From: Lachnospiraceae bacterium
GTDB lineage: Bacteria; Bacillota; Clostridia; Lachnospirales; Lachnospiraceae
Assembly (NCBI GenBank): GCA_017450065.1
Contig: JAFSYI010000085.1
Span: 124,001-188,000, forward strand
DNA length: 64,000 bases
Reading direction: 5' to 3'
In this document: piece after piece, positions 1-8,493 of the stretch
Layout: every line of letters starts with the position of its first letter
How positions within the stretch are numbered: the first letter of the stretch is position 1
Notes under the pieces: generated by a model
Told to the model about the DNA's origin: nothing
Databases searched by the model: none
The model's input: only the letters and a program-made list of their open reading frames with translations
Made by a program: the position numbers and the translations under genes

Positions 1-584
1 CATGGGCTTTTACATACCGGCAGCTTCATTTTATTGGTAAAACCGATCACATCGGCTTCCTTAACATATAACAAAGGCCTGATAACCGTCAGATCCATAC
101 GGTCAAGATACGTTTTGGGTGCAAATGTATGAAATCTGCCTTCATATATAAGTGATAAAAGCATGGTTTCAACCACATCATCCTTATGATGCGCATAAGC
201 CACCTTATTGCAGCCCAGTTTCTTTATCGCTTCATTAAGAGCTCCCTTTCGCATTTTCGCACATAATGAACAGGGATTTGTCTCTTTACGGTCCTCAAAA
301 ACGATTTTAGCGATCTCAGTATGGATAATTGTATACTGAACGTTCAAAAAATCGCATAGAGAGCAAATTGGTCCAAGATTGAGATTATTGAAGCCAAGAT
401 CAACGGTTACCGCATGAATATCAAAATGATTGGGATAGAATCTCTTTAAAGAATTCAGTGCGTATAAAAGCGTCAGCGAATCCTTTCCGCCGGAAATCCC
501 AACAGCGATCGAATCACCGTCATCAATAAGCGAATAATCATCAACAGCCTTGCGGACATGGCTCAGCAAACGTTGCAATTCCAT
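1..584 (-). CDS. TtcA/TilS-type PP-loop tRNA thiolation protein (3' end cut by window)
   Basis: The open frame starts at the ATG complementary to 582-584 and runs off the left edge, so the C-terminus is not seen. Near residue 33 it has the PP-loop motif SGGKDS, which binds and adenylates with ATP in the TtcA/TilS family. About residue 90 there is a CSLC cysteine pair followed by AKMRKGAL, a pattern typical of TtcA-type enzymes that make 2-thiocytidine in tRNA with an Fe-S cluster. The Shine-Dalgarno AAGGGA lies 5 bases before the ATG. The gene follows the AI-2E-type gene after about 200 bp of hairpin repeats. Family assignment is firm; the exact tRNA position modified is inferred. Confidence 0.85.
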   Translation of the reverse strand, partial: MELQRLLSHVRKAVDDYSLIDDGDSIAVGISGGKDSLTLLYALNSLKRFYPNHFDIHAVTVDLGFNNLNLGPICSLCDFLNVQYTIIHTEIAKIVFEDRKETNPCSLCAKMRKGALNEAIKKLGCNKVAYAHHKDDVVETMLLSLIYEGRFHTFAPKTYLDRMDLTVIRPLLYVKEADVIGFTNKMKLPVCKSP

Positions 585-612
585 ATAATTCCCTTAAAAC
601 TCCCTGAAATCC

Positions 613-762
613 CTCAACTTTAACGAATTAGCTGGGACATCCATATTCAGAATCCCTCAACTTTAACGAATTAGTTGGGGCAATCCATATGCAATATCCC
701 TCAACTTTAACGAAGCAGTTGAGCGTATATTTAAATCTCTCAACTTTAACGAAGTAGTTGAG
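613..762. repeat. Four tandem hairpin-forming repeats between AI-2E-type gene and ttcA-like gene
   Basis: Four copies of a core CTCAACTTTAACGAA followed by a three-base variable part and AGYTG start at 613, 656, 700 and 739 (periods 43, 44 and 39). In copies 3 and 4 the ends CTCAACT and AGTTGAG (or close variants) are complementary, so each can fold as a 7-bp hairpin. Copies 1 and 2 also share the spacer around ATCCATAT. The spacing is too irregular, and the units too self-complementary, for a CRISPR array. They could act as RNA-stabilising or terminating hairpins, or be a REP-like mobile repeat. Function is not shown by the sequence. Confidence 0.8.
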
Positions 763-819
763 CGTTTTAGAATAACGCAAGATTATAAAGTTTCATTGCT
801 CAACTCTTCGTTAAAGTTG
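739..819 (-). terminator. Long stem at the 3' end of the AI-2E-type gene, stop codon in the loop
   Basis: Positions 741-754 and 806-819 are perfect inverted repeats, and 756-762 pairs with 799-805. Together they give a 21-bp stem with one bulged base (755) and a 36-nt loop (763-798). The 5' arm in the mRNA is the coding sequence for the last residues of the AI-2E-type protein, and the stop codon (783-785) lies in the loop. The downstream arm is repeat copy 4. There is no clean U-tract, so processing or mRNA protection is as likely as intrinsic termination. Confidence 0.5.
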
Positions 820-2210
820 TCTTTCGCGAATAGTTGGTTCTCTGACCCTTCACTTCCTTCACCATCAGCTTCATCCTCATCCTCAAACTCAAGGTCCATT
901 GTTGCGTCAGTCAGATTATTACCGTAACTCGAAACATCCGAAAATGTTTTATCAACAAAACGGATCGAATCACCTGAATTCACAACACCCTTGGATATAT
1001 CCGAATGATAATCAGAATTCATGTAGAATGAAGTCTCAACAGGAAGCTTTTTGCGTTCAAGTCTGGTATCTATAAACGTCTTTATGCCTGCATAAATGAT
1101 CGCAAAGATCGGTACACCGACAAACATTCCGACAACTCCGAAAAAACCGCCGAACAACGTGATCGCAAAGACTACCCAGAAGCTTGATAACCCTGTTGAG
1201 TCCCCAAGTATCTTCGGCCCGATGATATTACCGTCTATCTGCTGAAGTATAAGTAGGAAGATAAGGAACCAAAGACACTTCAGAGGATTTATCATCAATA
1301 TTATGAAACCGCTTGGTATCGCGCCAAGATACGGACCAAAGAAAGGGATTATATTGGTAACTCCCACAATCACGCTTATCAGCAGCGCGTAAGGCGTCTG
1401 CATTAAGGATGTGCCTATAAAGCATATCATACCTATTATTATGGAATCTACTATCTTTCCCGAAATAAATCCACCGAAGGTCTTGTTGGCAAACCTTGTA
1501 TTATTTATAAGGTTGTTGGCTCTTTCCTCATCAAAAAGCGAATAGGCGATCTTTTTTGCCTGCGCCCCATAGGTTTCCTTGTGAAACAGCAGATAAACCG
1601 AAAGGATCATACCTATAATAAGCTTAAATATAAATACAAGTATACCCCACACACTTCCAAGCACCGTAGTTGACAGAGTAGAAATAAGTCCCTGTATCTT
1701 CGGAAGGATTTCCTTCATCGCATAATCCGTGATATTCTCCCAGTAATTATCCAGCATGCTTCTAAGCTGCGGATACCTTACAAGGAACTGATCGCTCCAT
1801 CTGTTAAAGGATTTAACATATGAAGGAAATCTTAAGATAATGCTCTGGATACTGTCAAGAAGCTGGGGAACTATAAGAAGGATCAATCCTGCAACTATCA
1901 GAAGAAAGATTATAAGCGTCAACGCAATGCTTAAGCCTCTTATGCTGCTCCTCTTCCCTTCAATATTTTTCACTTTAAGTTTTGTAAATAACGGTGACAT
2001 GATCTTATTCTCAATCGTTTTCATTAAAGGATTGAGAAAATATGCCAGTGCGCAGCCGTCAATTATCGGAAGCATGACCTTTCCCACATTAACGCTTGTA
2101 CTGTCAGGCAGGGAACGGTTCTTAAGAAAATGATTAAACAAAAGGCTTAAGCACACTACAAGTAATGCAATTATTCCGATCTGTATATATTTCTTATTTA
2201 TTTTTCTCAT
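783..2210 (-). CDS. AI-2E family (DUF20) membrane permease
   Basis: A 475-residue protein with about eight hydrophobic segments. There is an N-terminal anchor at 10-27, a block at roughly 90-115, and the family's conserved membrane core in the C-terminal half, including the NIIPFFGPYLGAIP-type loop followed by QQIDGNIIGPKILG. This is the hallmark of the PerM/TqsA/AI-2E transporter superfamily, whose substrates differ and are often unknown; some members work in sodium/proton exchange or autoinducer export. The hydrophilic, acidic C-terminal tail (about 60 residues rich in Asp, Glu and Ser) is unusual. Its last codons form the arm of an inverted repeat with the downstream hairpins. The start overlaps the 3' end of the cytidylate-kinase-like gene by 17 bp, implying translational coupling. 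Confidence 0.88.
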   Translation of the reverse strand: MRKINKKYIQIGIIALLVVCLSLLFNHFLKNRSLPDSTSVNVGKVMLPIIDGCALAYFLNPLMKTIENKIMSPLFTKLKVKNIEGKRSSIRGLSIALTLIIFLLIVAGLILLIVPQLLDSIQSIILRFPSYVKSFNRWSDQFLVRYPQLRSMLDNYWENITDYAMKEILPKIQGLISTLSTTVLGSVWGILVFIFKLIIGMILSVYLLFHKETYGAQAKKIAYSLFDEERANNLINNTRFANKTFGGFISGKIVDSIIIGMICFIGTSLMQTPYALLISVIVGVTNIIPFFGPYLGAIPSGFIILMINPLKCLWFLIFLLILQQIDGNIIGPKILGDSTGLSSFWVVFAITLFGGFFGVVGMFVGVPIFAIIYAGIKTFIDTRLERKKLPVETSFYMNSDYHSDISKGVVNSGDSIRFVDKTFSDVSSYGNNLTDATMDLEFEDEDEADGEGSEGSENQLFAKDNFNEELSNETL

Positions 2211-2832
2211 TTATAACGCTTTCTTTATCTATAAAGGCGGATATCATATCTACCGTTCCGTCTATACCAAGGATGCTGCTGTTTACACACAGGTCGTAGC
2301 TTTCTGCTCTGCCCCATTTCTTTGACGAATAATAATTGTAGTAATTGGCCCTGGCTTTATCGGTCTTGATTATCATGTCCTTTATCTTTGCAGGATCCTT
2401 TTCATCCGGAAATTTGGTTTTGATCCTTTCTATCCTGTCTTCCCAACCGGCATGTATAAAGACACTTAAGCATTTTCCGGTTTCAGCAAGTGCATAATCG
2501 GCGCATCTTCCAACTATAACACAGGGACCTTCCTGTGCAATCTTTTTTATCGTGTCAAACTGCGCCAGAAAAACCTTATGGCTGAGCGGCATTTCAATAT
2601 AAGGTGAAGAAAAACCGAAAGAATATGTATCGGTAACGAGATTATAGAGAAAGCTTCCCGTAGGCTTCTCATCATTATTCTCAAAAAGCTCCGAGCATAT
2701 GCCGCTCTCTTTTGCAGCCCTTTTCAGGAGATCCTTGTCGTAGAACTTAATATTATATCTCTTCGCCAGCTTTTCTCCTATTTCACGTCCTCCGCTGCCG
2801 AACTGACGGCCTATAGTTATTATCCTGTTCAT
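2194..2832 (-). CDS. Cytidylate kinase-like family protein
   Basis: A 212-residue protein beginning MNRIITIGRQFGSGGREIG. The glycine-rich GRQFGSGG loop is the nucleotide-binding segment of the cytidylate-kinase-like family (Pfam cytidylate kinase 2), which differs from canonical Cmk. Internal features include a conserved IVGRCADYAL stretch and basic residues near 150-175, as expected for a lid region. I chose the ATG at 2830-2832 because GGAGG lies six bases upstream; an in-frame ATG eight codons earlier lacks a ribosome-binding site. Members are common in Clostridia, but their physiological substrate is not established. It is probably co-transcribed with the overlapping AI-2E-type gene. Confidence 0.82.
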   Translation of the reverse strand: MNRIITIGRQFGSGGREIGEKLAKRYNIKFYDKDLLKRAAKESGICSELFENNDEKPTGSFLYNLVTDTYSFGFSSPYIEMPLSHKVFLAQFDTIKKIAQEGPCVIVGRCADYALAETGKCLSVFIHAGWEDRIERIKTKFPDEKDPAKIKDMIIKTDKARANYYNYYSSKKWGRAESYDLCVNSSILGIDGTVDMISAFIDKESVINEKNK

Positions 2833-2921
2833 ATTAACCTCCGCATTCAAACCCATTGTTGTAAATACTTACAAATAAAGTATACACCAAACGCGCATTT
2901 TTGTATAGAAAATCAGATTTT

Positions 2922-3839
2922 TTAAGCACTTTCCAGCTTTTTAATAAGTTCCGTGAAATATACGGGCAATGGTGCCGTGAACTCCATATATTCGCCGCTC
3001 CGCGGATGAATGAAGCCGATCGTGCCTGCATGCAGTGTCTGTCCCTGAAGCGCACACGGCGGCTTTAAAGAGCAGTAAACACTGTCTCCGGCTATAGGAT
3101 ATCCTATCGAGCTTAAATGAACCCTTATCTGATGTGTCCTTCCCGTTTCAAGCCTGCAGCTTATCAGCGAATACTTTTCATAACGCTCCATAACCTTATA
3201 ATTTGTAACGGCATGTTTACCGTTTTTGGCATTTATACACATCTTTTTGCGGTCTTTTTCACTTCTTCCTATTGGAGCGTCTATCCTGCCCTCATCCTGC
3301 TTTATAACCCCATGTACCAATGCGGTATACACTCTTGTAAGCGAATGCTCTTTAAGCTGTTCCGCTATTTTTACGTGAGCCTTATCATTCTTGCAGACCA
3401 GAAGCGTACCTGTTGTGTCCATATCAATACGATGTACTATTCCGGGACGCAATATGCCGTTTATCCCGGAAAGGCCACCGCTGCAGTGATACATGAGTGC
3501 ATTTACAAGAGTACCTGAATAATGTCCGGGTGCAGGATGTACAACCATTCCCTTGGGTTTATTTACCACAATGATATCTTCATCCTCATAAAGGATGTCC
3601 AGCGGAATATTTTCGGGAACGATATCGGGAAGCACGGCTTCGGGTGCACTGAAGCAGACCCTGTCTCCCTCCGATACCCTGAAGCTTGATTTGACGGGTC
3701 TGTCATTTACAAATACCTTCCCATCTCTGATAAGCTTCTGTATATAGGATCTTGAAAAATCCTCATACATATCGGCGACGCATCTGTCTATCCTCTGGTC
3801 GCAGATATCATCACCGCATACAAAACTGTAGTCGGTCAT
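2922..3839 (-). CDS. RluD-type 23S rRNA pseudouridine synthase
   Basis: A 305-residue RluA-superfamily enzyme that isomerises uridine to pseudouridine in rRNA. Residues 1-65 form an S4 RNA-binding domain. The catalytic domain follows, with the motif GIVHRIDMDTTG and the nucleophilic aspartate at D139; Ile replaces the more common Leu in HRLD. The conserved GRTHQIRVHL motif lies further on. Family members with an N-terminal S4 domain are usually RluD-like (helix 69 pseudouridines). The start codon overlaps the lspA stop in an ATGA junction, the usual lspA-rluD pairing in Firmicutes, so the two are translationally coupled. Confidence 0.9.
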   Translation of the reverse strand: MTDYSFVCGDDICDQRIDRCVADMYEDFSRSYIQKLIRDGKVFVNDRPVKSSFRVSEGDRVCFSAPEAVLPDIVPENIPLDILYEDEDIIVVNKPKGMVVHPAPGHYSGTLVNALMYHCSGGLSGINGILRPGIVHRIDMDTTGTLLVCKNDKAHVKIAEQLKEHSLTRVYTALVHGVIKQDEGRIDAPIGRSEKDRKKMCINAKNGKHAVTNYKVMERYEKYSLISCRLETGRTHQIRVHLSSIGYPIAGDSVYCSLKPPCALQGQTLHAGTIGFIHPRSGEYMEFTAPLPVYFTELIKKLESA

Positions 3840-4372
3840 CGTTCATCACCCGTCTTATCCTTCTTAAGAATGCTCTTTTCAAGCAGCTTCATATCCTCTT
3901 CCTTATATTTAAACAGAATAAGAAAGGCAAGGATAATTGTGGCAACCGTCACATAACAGTCAGCAACATTGAAGATGGGAAAATTGATAAGATAGAAATA
4001 GATAAAATCAATAACATATGTCAGCACAAAGCGGTCTATCATATTTCCTATTCCGCCTGCCGCAATAAATATAAGTAATATACGGATCACAGTAAATCTT
4101 CTGTCAATGGGAAGCCGTATGAGAAGAAATAAAATAACACCCACAACAGCTGCTGCAATACACAGAAACAGTATCCTGTGTCCCGACAGTATCCCAAAAG
4201 CCGCACCGGTATTACCGCTTGGCAGATAATACAGCTGCAGGACTCCCTTTATAAGTATGACGGGATCCGCGTCTTTAAGATTGTTAACTGCCCAGTTCTT
4301 TGTAAGCTGGTCTATCAGTACCAGTACTGCCATTATTATAATATCAATCGTTATTCTAATCTTCCTGTTCAT
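3836..4372 (-). CDS. lspA: Signal peptidase II (prolipoprotein peptidase)
   Basis: A 178-residue inner-membrane aspartyl protease that cuts the signal peptide of lipoproteins after diacylglyceryl transfer. There are four predicted membrane segments near 8-25, 65-87, 93-112 and 134-153. The conserved sites are DQLTKNWA at 21-28, NTGAAFG at 54-60, GNMIDR at 109-114, and the catalytic aspartates inferred at D122 (VIDF) and D138 (NVAD). The C-terminal 25 residues are a lysine-rich tail longer than in many homologues. A stop codon lies just upstream in frame, so the ATG is forced; its Shine-Dalgarno is poor. The gene overlaps the rluD-type gene downstream. Confidence 0.95.
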   Translation of the reverse strand: MNRKIRITIDIIIMAVLVLIDQLTKNWAVNNLKDADPVILIKGVLQLYYLPSGNTGAAFGILSGHRILFLCIAAAVVGVILFLLIRLPIDRRFTVIRILLIFIAAGGIGNMIDRFVLTYVIDFIYFYLINFPIFNVADCYVTVATIILAFLILFKYKEEDMKLLEKSILKKDKTGDER

Positions 4373-4396
4373 CTTTGTCTGCCATTACTCCTGTCT

Positions 4397-5497
4397 TTAT
4401 TCACCTGTTTTAAAGTCGATCTCTTCTATGGCTTCCTTCACATCATCATAGGTAACATCTTCTGATATAATACCCTTACCTATCTTTTTAAGCAGTATAA
4501 AGCGAAGCCTGCCCGAACTGTTCTTCTTATCGGACTTCATATATTCAACAACCCGTTCAATATCAATATCCTCAAGTGTTATCGGAAGATCAAACGGCAC
4601 AAACATGTCTCTTATCTCATAATATTCATCTGCTGACAGATAACCCTTTTTATATGAAATAAATGCAGCCACAACACTTCCGAGGGCAACACATTCACCG
4701 TGATTATACTTAAAATCGGTATATTTTTCCAACGCGTGCCCTGTTGTATGTCCGAAATTAAGTATCGCCCTTTCATTAAGCTCAAGAGGATCCTTTTCCA
4801 CGTAAAACCGTTTTATATTAACGCTCTTTTCTATCATTTCGGAAACATATTCCGTTTCACGGTCATTGATATAAGGAAAGTTGTTTATAAGCCATTCGTA
4901 GAAAACTCCGTCACGTATAAGTCCCGCCTTTAATACTTCTGCCATGCCGGAGGCATACTCTCTTGCATCGAGGGTTTTCAGAACCGATATATTGACATAA
5001 ACAAGCTGCGGCATCTTAAACGCACCTATCATGTTTTTATAGTTCTCGAAATTAACCCCTGTCTTACCGCCGCTGCTCGAATCAACCATGGACAGAAGCG
5101 TCGTAGGTATCTGGACAAAACCTATTCCCCTCATGTATGTGGCGGCAACAAACCCGGCAACATCGCCGCATATTCCTCCGCCAAGAGCAATAACGGCATC
5201 CTTTCTGTCGTATCTGTGCCCTGTCATGAAAGAATAGCAGTCAGAAACCGTAGCAAGGCTTTTATTTTCTTCTCCAAGTTCAAGCGCTATGCCGTCTACC
5301 GTTTCAAAGTTCTTTTTCAGCTCCTTTTTCAGTTCTTCTCCATATATGTCATAAACCTTCTTATCGGCAATAATACACAGCTTACGGTTTTTCTCATACA
5401 ATGACAAAAGCCGGTCTGAAAGCCCTTTGAAATCATCTGTTATAATAACATCATAGGGTGCGTTATTCTTTACATTTACTGTTATTGTGCTTTCCAT
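4397..5497 (-). CDS. aroB: 3-dehydroquinate synthase
   Basis: A 366-residue enzyme of the shikimate pathway that converts DAHP to 3-dehydroquinate using NAD and a divalent metal. Recognisable blocks are the dinucleotide-binding ALGGGICGDVAGFVAATYMRG region (about 104-124), the PTTLLSMVDSSSGGKTGVN region, and metal-ligand stretches including LNFGHTTGHALE and NHGECVALG. Length matches the family. It lies between a sepF terminator upstream and lspA downstream. No separate strong promoter is visible in the 29-base stretch between the terminator U-tract and the start, so expression may depend on read-through. Other shikimate genes are not in this window. Confidence 0.95.
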   Translation of the reverse strand: MESTITVNVKNNAPYDVIITDDFKGLSDRLLSLYEKNRKLCIIADKKVYDIYGEELKKELKKNFETVDGIALELGEENKSLATVSDCYSFMTGHRYDRKDAVIALGGGICGDVAGFVAATYMRGIGFVQIPTTLLSMVDSSSGGKTGVNFENYKNMIGAFKMPQLVYVNISVLKTLDAREYASGMAEVLKAGLIRDGVFYEWLINNFPYINDRETEYVSEMIEKSVNIKRFYVEKDPLELNERAILNFGHTTGHALEKYTDFKYNHGECVALGSVVAAFISYKKGYLSADEYYEIRDMFVPFDLPITLEDIDIERVVEYMKSDKKNSSGRLRFILLKKIGKGIISEDVTYDDVKEAIEEIDFKTGE

Positions 5498-5526
5498 GTC
5501 GTTATTTTCCTTTGAATTTGATTAAC

Positions 5527-5570
5527 AAAAAAACAACCCTTCCGCATCAGCAGAAAGGTCGCTGTTTTTT
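5527..5570 (-). terminator. Rho-independent terminator after sepF
   Basis: On the minus strand a GC-containing stem (about 5534-5566) forms by pairing an ACCTTTCTGC arm with a GCGGAAGGGT arm around a TGAT loop, with outer AACA/TGTT pairs and a short bulge. It is followed directly by seven T residues (5533-5527). It lies just after the sepF stop codon and separates the sepF unit from aroB. A T-run on the other side means it could also work in the opposite direction. Confidence 0.8.
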
Positions 5571-5574
5571 ATTC

Positions 5575-6102
5575 TTAATACTTTGTGTTCAATGCGGGTA
5601 CGTCAAAAGCTCCTGATAAAATCTCCTGGAAATCACCTGAAATATCCACATTTCTAGGTGTTATTATGAAAATATAATGCGAGATCTTCTGAAGATTTCC
5701 TCCAACCGCATATGTTGATCCGGATGTAAAATCGATAATTCTCTGAGCAACATCCATATCAAGTCCTTCAACATTAAGTACTACTGTCCTGTTTGAAAGT
5801 AACGTATCCGTTATCTCCCTGGAATCGTTAACATTTGTAGGCTTGATAACACATACCTCATTCACATTTCCTGCCGGTCTCACGTTTTTCCCCTGTGATG
5901 TCCTTCCACCGATCGAAGTAACCTTATTGGATGCCCTTCCATATGACCTGCTGTCATCTTCATCCTCAACAGTTGCCGACTTCATTGATCTGCGCTGAGC
6001 AATTGACTGATCATCATACTCATCTTCATCGTCAAAGTATTCGTCGTCAAAATCCTCGTCGTTGTACTTCATCGACTTAAGTAAATTGTCAAAAAATGCC
6101 AT
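5575..6102 (-). CDS. sepF: Cell division protein SepF
   Basis: A 175-residue cytoplasmic division protein. The N-terminal MAFFDNLLKSMKY is the amphipathic membrane-binding helix, followed by an acidic Asp/Glu-rich linker (about 15-60). The C-terminal SepF (DUF552) domain includes VCVIKPTNVNDSREITDTLLSNRTVVLNVEGLD-type features around 82-117 and the GGNLQKIS region. In Gram-positives SepF polymerises into rings and tethers FtsZ to the membrane. I chose the ATG at 6100-6102, eight to ten bases after AGGAGAG, over an upstream GTG that abuts the ribosome-binding site. It lies directly downstream of the yggS-like gene, the usual order. Confidence 0.92.
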   Translation of the reverse strand: MAFFDNLLKSMKYNDEDFDDEYFDDEDEYDDQSIAQRRSMKSATVEDEDDSRSYGRASNKVTSIGGRTSQGKNVRPAGNVNEVCVIKPTNVNDSREITDTLLSNRTVVLNVEGLDMDVAQRIIDFTSGSTYAVGGNLQKISHYIFIITPRNVDISGDFQEILSGAFDVPALNTKY

Positions 6103-6116
6103 CTTTCCCACTCTCC

Positions 6117-6815
6117 TTAAAATTTATTATAATTCCTCTCACCAAATATGGATGTTCCAACCCGTATGTACGTTGCCCCTTCTTCAATGGCGACCTCATA
6201 ATCGCCTGACATACCCATTGAAATAAAATCCATGCTTACATTATCAATGTTTTTTTGCATTATGTCAACAGTAAATTTCATCATTTGTGCAAAAATTCCC
6301 CTATTTTGCTCAGAATCCACAACATATGGTGCCACTGTCATCAAACCTTTTATGTTAATCGCAGGCAGAGCGGCAATTTCTTCTGTCGTTTCCAGGAGCT
6401 TATCGGGTGACACACCGAATTTGCTTTCTTCTCCCGAAACATTTACCTCTATCAGGATATTTACGGTCAGCGAACGCTTTGATGCCTCTTTACTTATCTC
6501 CTTTGCAAGCTTTACGGAATCAACACTGTGTATAAGATAAGCCTTGTCCACTATATATTTAACCTTGTTGGTCTGAAGATGTCCGATAAGATGCCATCTT
6601 ATATCTCCCGGAAGCATATCATATTTATCAACAAGCTCCTGAACCTTGTTCTCACCGAAATCCCTTATGCCAAGGTCATAGGCTTCACGAATCATTTCCA
6701 CAGGTTTCGTTTTGCTTACCGCTATCAGGGTAACATCTTCGGGATTGCGTCCCGCTCTTTCCGCAGCCTTTAACATATTGTTTTTTACTGTCTGAAGGTT
6801 TTCTTTTATTGACAT
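6117..6815 (-). CDS. YggS/PLPBP-family PLP-binding protein
   Basis: A 232-residue single-domain fold-type III PLP protein involved in vitamin B6 and amino-acid homeostasis; it is not thought to be an enzyme. The PLP-lysine motif IAVSKTKP places the Schiff-base lysine at about K35. Further conserved parts are FGENKVQEL, WHLIGHLQTNK and the C-terminal SMGMSGDYEVAIEEGATYIRVGTSIFG region that holds the phosphate. The ATG at 6813-6815 has GAGGTG about five bases upstream; an in-frame ATG four codons earlier overlaps the preceding stop. It sits between the HlyD-like gene and sepF, its classic division-cluster position. Confidence 0.92.
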   Translation of the reverse strand: MSIKENLQTVKNNMLKAAERAGRNPEDVTLIAVSKTKPVEMIREAYDLGIRDFGENKVQELVDKYDMLPGDIRWHLIGHLQTNKVKYIVDKAYLIHSVDSVKLAKEISKEASKRSLTVNILIEVNVSGEESKFGVSPDKLLETTEEIAALPAINIKGLMTVAPYVVDSEQNRGIFAQMMKFTVDIMQKNIDNVSMDFISMGMSGDYEVAIEEGATYIRVGTSIFGERNYNKF

Positions 6816-6823
6816 ATCACACC

Positions 6824-8290
6824 TCATTCATAGATAAATTCATCGTTTTCCACTGTATCTCCCTTTAGAACGATGTGGTCATAGACGCTCAGGCCATACT
6901 GGGTATTTGATTTTACTATTGAATATTCCTCATTCTGATACAGTACGGTTATCTGTTTGAAATCGGCATATCCTTTGTTTATGTTATATACGCCTGTGAG
7001 CTTGCCCTGCTTGCTTATCGGATATTTCTCATCGCTGTCGGGCTTTACTATATAATCTCCTATCTTAAACGCCTTTTCATCAACATAATACTGATCATCA
7101 TACAATGCATATAACGTTGCATTAACGAATTCAGAAGAAACACTTCCATCCTCAGTATATGTCTCTCTCAGGAAGCCTTCCTCATTTCCGTTATCTCCGT
7201 ACGTCAGATATTCAGCCGGAATAAGATAGAAGGTCCTTTCCACTATTGCGGAATTGGGGATCTTCAGTCCCTCATTTGCGTTCGAAATAAGCTCTATCTC
7301 CACGAAGCGGTCCGTTGCAAACGTTACCATGGAATTATTGAAATCAAGCTTTGCAAATATCGTACCGTCCTGTCTCAGAATGGAAACAGCCGCCCAGGAA
7401 GTGTAATTATTCTTAAGGAAGCGGACGTTTATGTAATCCAGTTCCTCAAGCTCCCTGCATTTAGCCTCGTCAATCTCAATGATCACCGACCATTCCTCTG
7501 CCGTTATCATCTTATACACGGGATCGCCGTCGGCTATCAGATCATTATTGGCAAATTGCTTCTTCTCATATTCATCATTGTTCATCAGCGATTTGGTTAT
7601 GTCCTCTGCAGTATAATTCTCGTATCCGTCCACCGAATACACAAGTATCCCGGATGCGGGAGCATAACCAAAGTTAATATTGTCGGAATATTCACCGTTC
7701 TTATAAGCATCTATTCCCGACAGCACCTTATAATTGGCTATCTTAAGGACCGTACCCTGTATATCATATTTAAAATCATATGTATGGAAAAAATCAACAG
7801 GGGAAAAGTCTGTGGAGAAGCCTGCCATTGCAGTCTTAAGTTCTGACATATCCTCCTTTGAAAGAACCACATTTTCTGCCGAATCGTTGTTTATAAGGTC
7901 ATTTATCTTACCGGTGGCATCCACTGTATATACCATGGCATTGTTTGCCACTTTTTCTCCCTCTCTGGCATAGTAATTGATATAACCGGCGAAATTGGAG
8001 CTTACGATCTTCTCATCTCTTATAATAACGCCTGTATATGTATTATTTACGGCCAGGGATCCAAGGCTTACCTCATAAGGAGCTATATGTTCACTCCTGA
8101 AATATGACACGATAACAATTATTATGTACACAAAAAGAAATCCGAAGATTATCATTCCCGGATTAATATTGATCGGTGGTCTGTATTTAGTTACCTTACG
8201 AACGGGTCTTTGATTTTTTCGTCCGTCCGCTCTCCCACTCCCATTGGCCACGTTTACGAATCCCTTATTGCCGGTAACTTTGCTTACCAT
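6824..8290 (-). CDS. HlyD-like single-pass membrane protein of the sepF cluster
   Basis: A 488-residue protein with a basic cytoplasmic N-terminus (1-40), one membrane helix at about 45-63 and a large extracytoplasmic part. Just after the helix, VSLGSLAVNNTYTGVIIRDEKIVSSNFAGYINYYAREGEKV resembles the biotinyl-lipoyl-like hairpin of HlyD/RND adaptor proteins. The C-terminal half has further beta-rich repeats. Lachnospiraceae homologues next to sepF are generally annotated as HlyD-family periplasmic adaptors, but no ABC transporter or outer-membrane partner is nearby. A role in envelope or division is only an inference from position. The Shine-Dalgarno (AAGG, two bases from ATG) is poor. Confidence 0.75.
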   Translation of the reverse strand: MVSKVTGNKGFVNVANGSGRADGRKNQRPVRKVTKYRPPININPGMIIFGFLFVYIIIVIVSYFRSEHIAPYEVSLGSLAVNNTYTGVIIRDEKIVSSNFAGYINYYAREGEKVANNAMVYTVDATGKINDLINNDSAENVVLSKEDMSELKTAMAGFSTDFSPVDFFHTYDFKYDIQGTVLKIANYKVLSGIDAYKNGEYSDNINFGYAPASGILVYSVDGYENYTAEDITKSLMNNDEYEKKQFANNDLIADGDPVYKMITAEEWSVIIEIDEAKCRELEELDYINVRFLKNNYTSWAAVSILRQDGTIFAKLDFNNSMVTFATDRFVEIELISNANEGLKIPNSAIVERTFYLIPAEYLTYGDNGNEEGFLRETYTEDGSVSSEFVNATLYALYDDQYYVDEKAFKIGDYIVKPDSDEKYPISKQGKLTGVYNINKGYADFKQITVLYQNEEYSIVKSNTQYGLSVYDHIVLKGDTVENDEFIYE

Positions 8291-8304
8291 TACCTTATTT
8301 CATT

Positions 8305-8466
8305 GAGAAAGTCATAGAATAGCGAATTTCATCAGAAATTCGGTATTCGTACTGGACCAGGCTCTGCTGAAAGCAGAGGCGTGTCATGCGGAACGCATGA
8401 TTTCTGAATGCATTTCCCTGTTTGCATTCAGAAAGTCATAGGAGGGAGAATATTCATTCCCCCTCC
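8305..8466. repeat. Palindrome-rich spacer with five hairpins
   Basis: The 203-bp gap between the P-loop gene and the HlyD-like gene holds five inverted repeats in series: 8324-8341 (7-bp stem, ATCA loop), 8362-8378 (7 bp, GAA loop), 8384-8400 (7 bp, GAA loop), 8403-8432 (10 bp) and 8441-8466 (6 bp plus 4 bp with a mismatch). The motif GAAAGTCATAG appears as a direct repeat at about 8307 and 8431. The element would be transcribed between two co-directional genes. It may be a mobile palindromic repeat or a structured intergenic RNA; no coding frame is seen. Confidence 0.75.
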
Positions 8467-8493
8467 TACACTTACGGCTTTGATTATAATTCA

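Noticed and set aside
613..762. CRISPR-like array of four short repeats
   Set aside because: Repeats vary, spacing is irregular (39-44 bp), the spacers are partly similar, there are no cas genes, and units are hairpins next to a coding inverted copy.
783..2210. AI-2 quorum-sensing export as the function of the permease
   Set aside because: The AI-2E family name covers many transport activities; there is no luxS or lsr gene in the window, so I do not assign the substrate.
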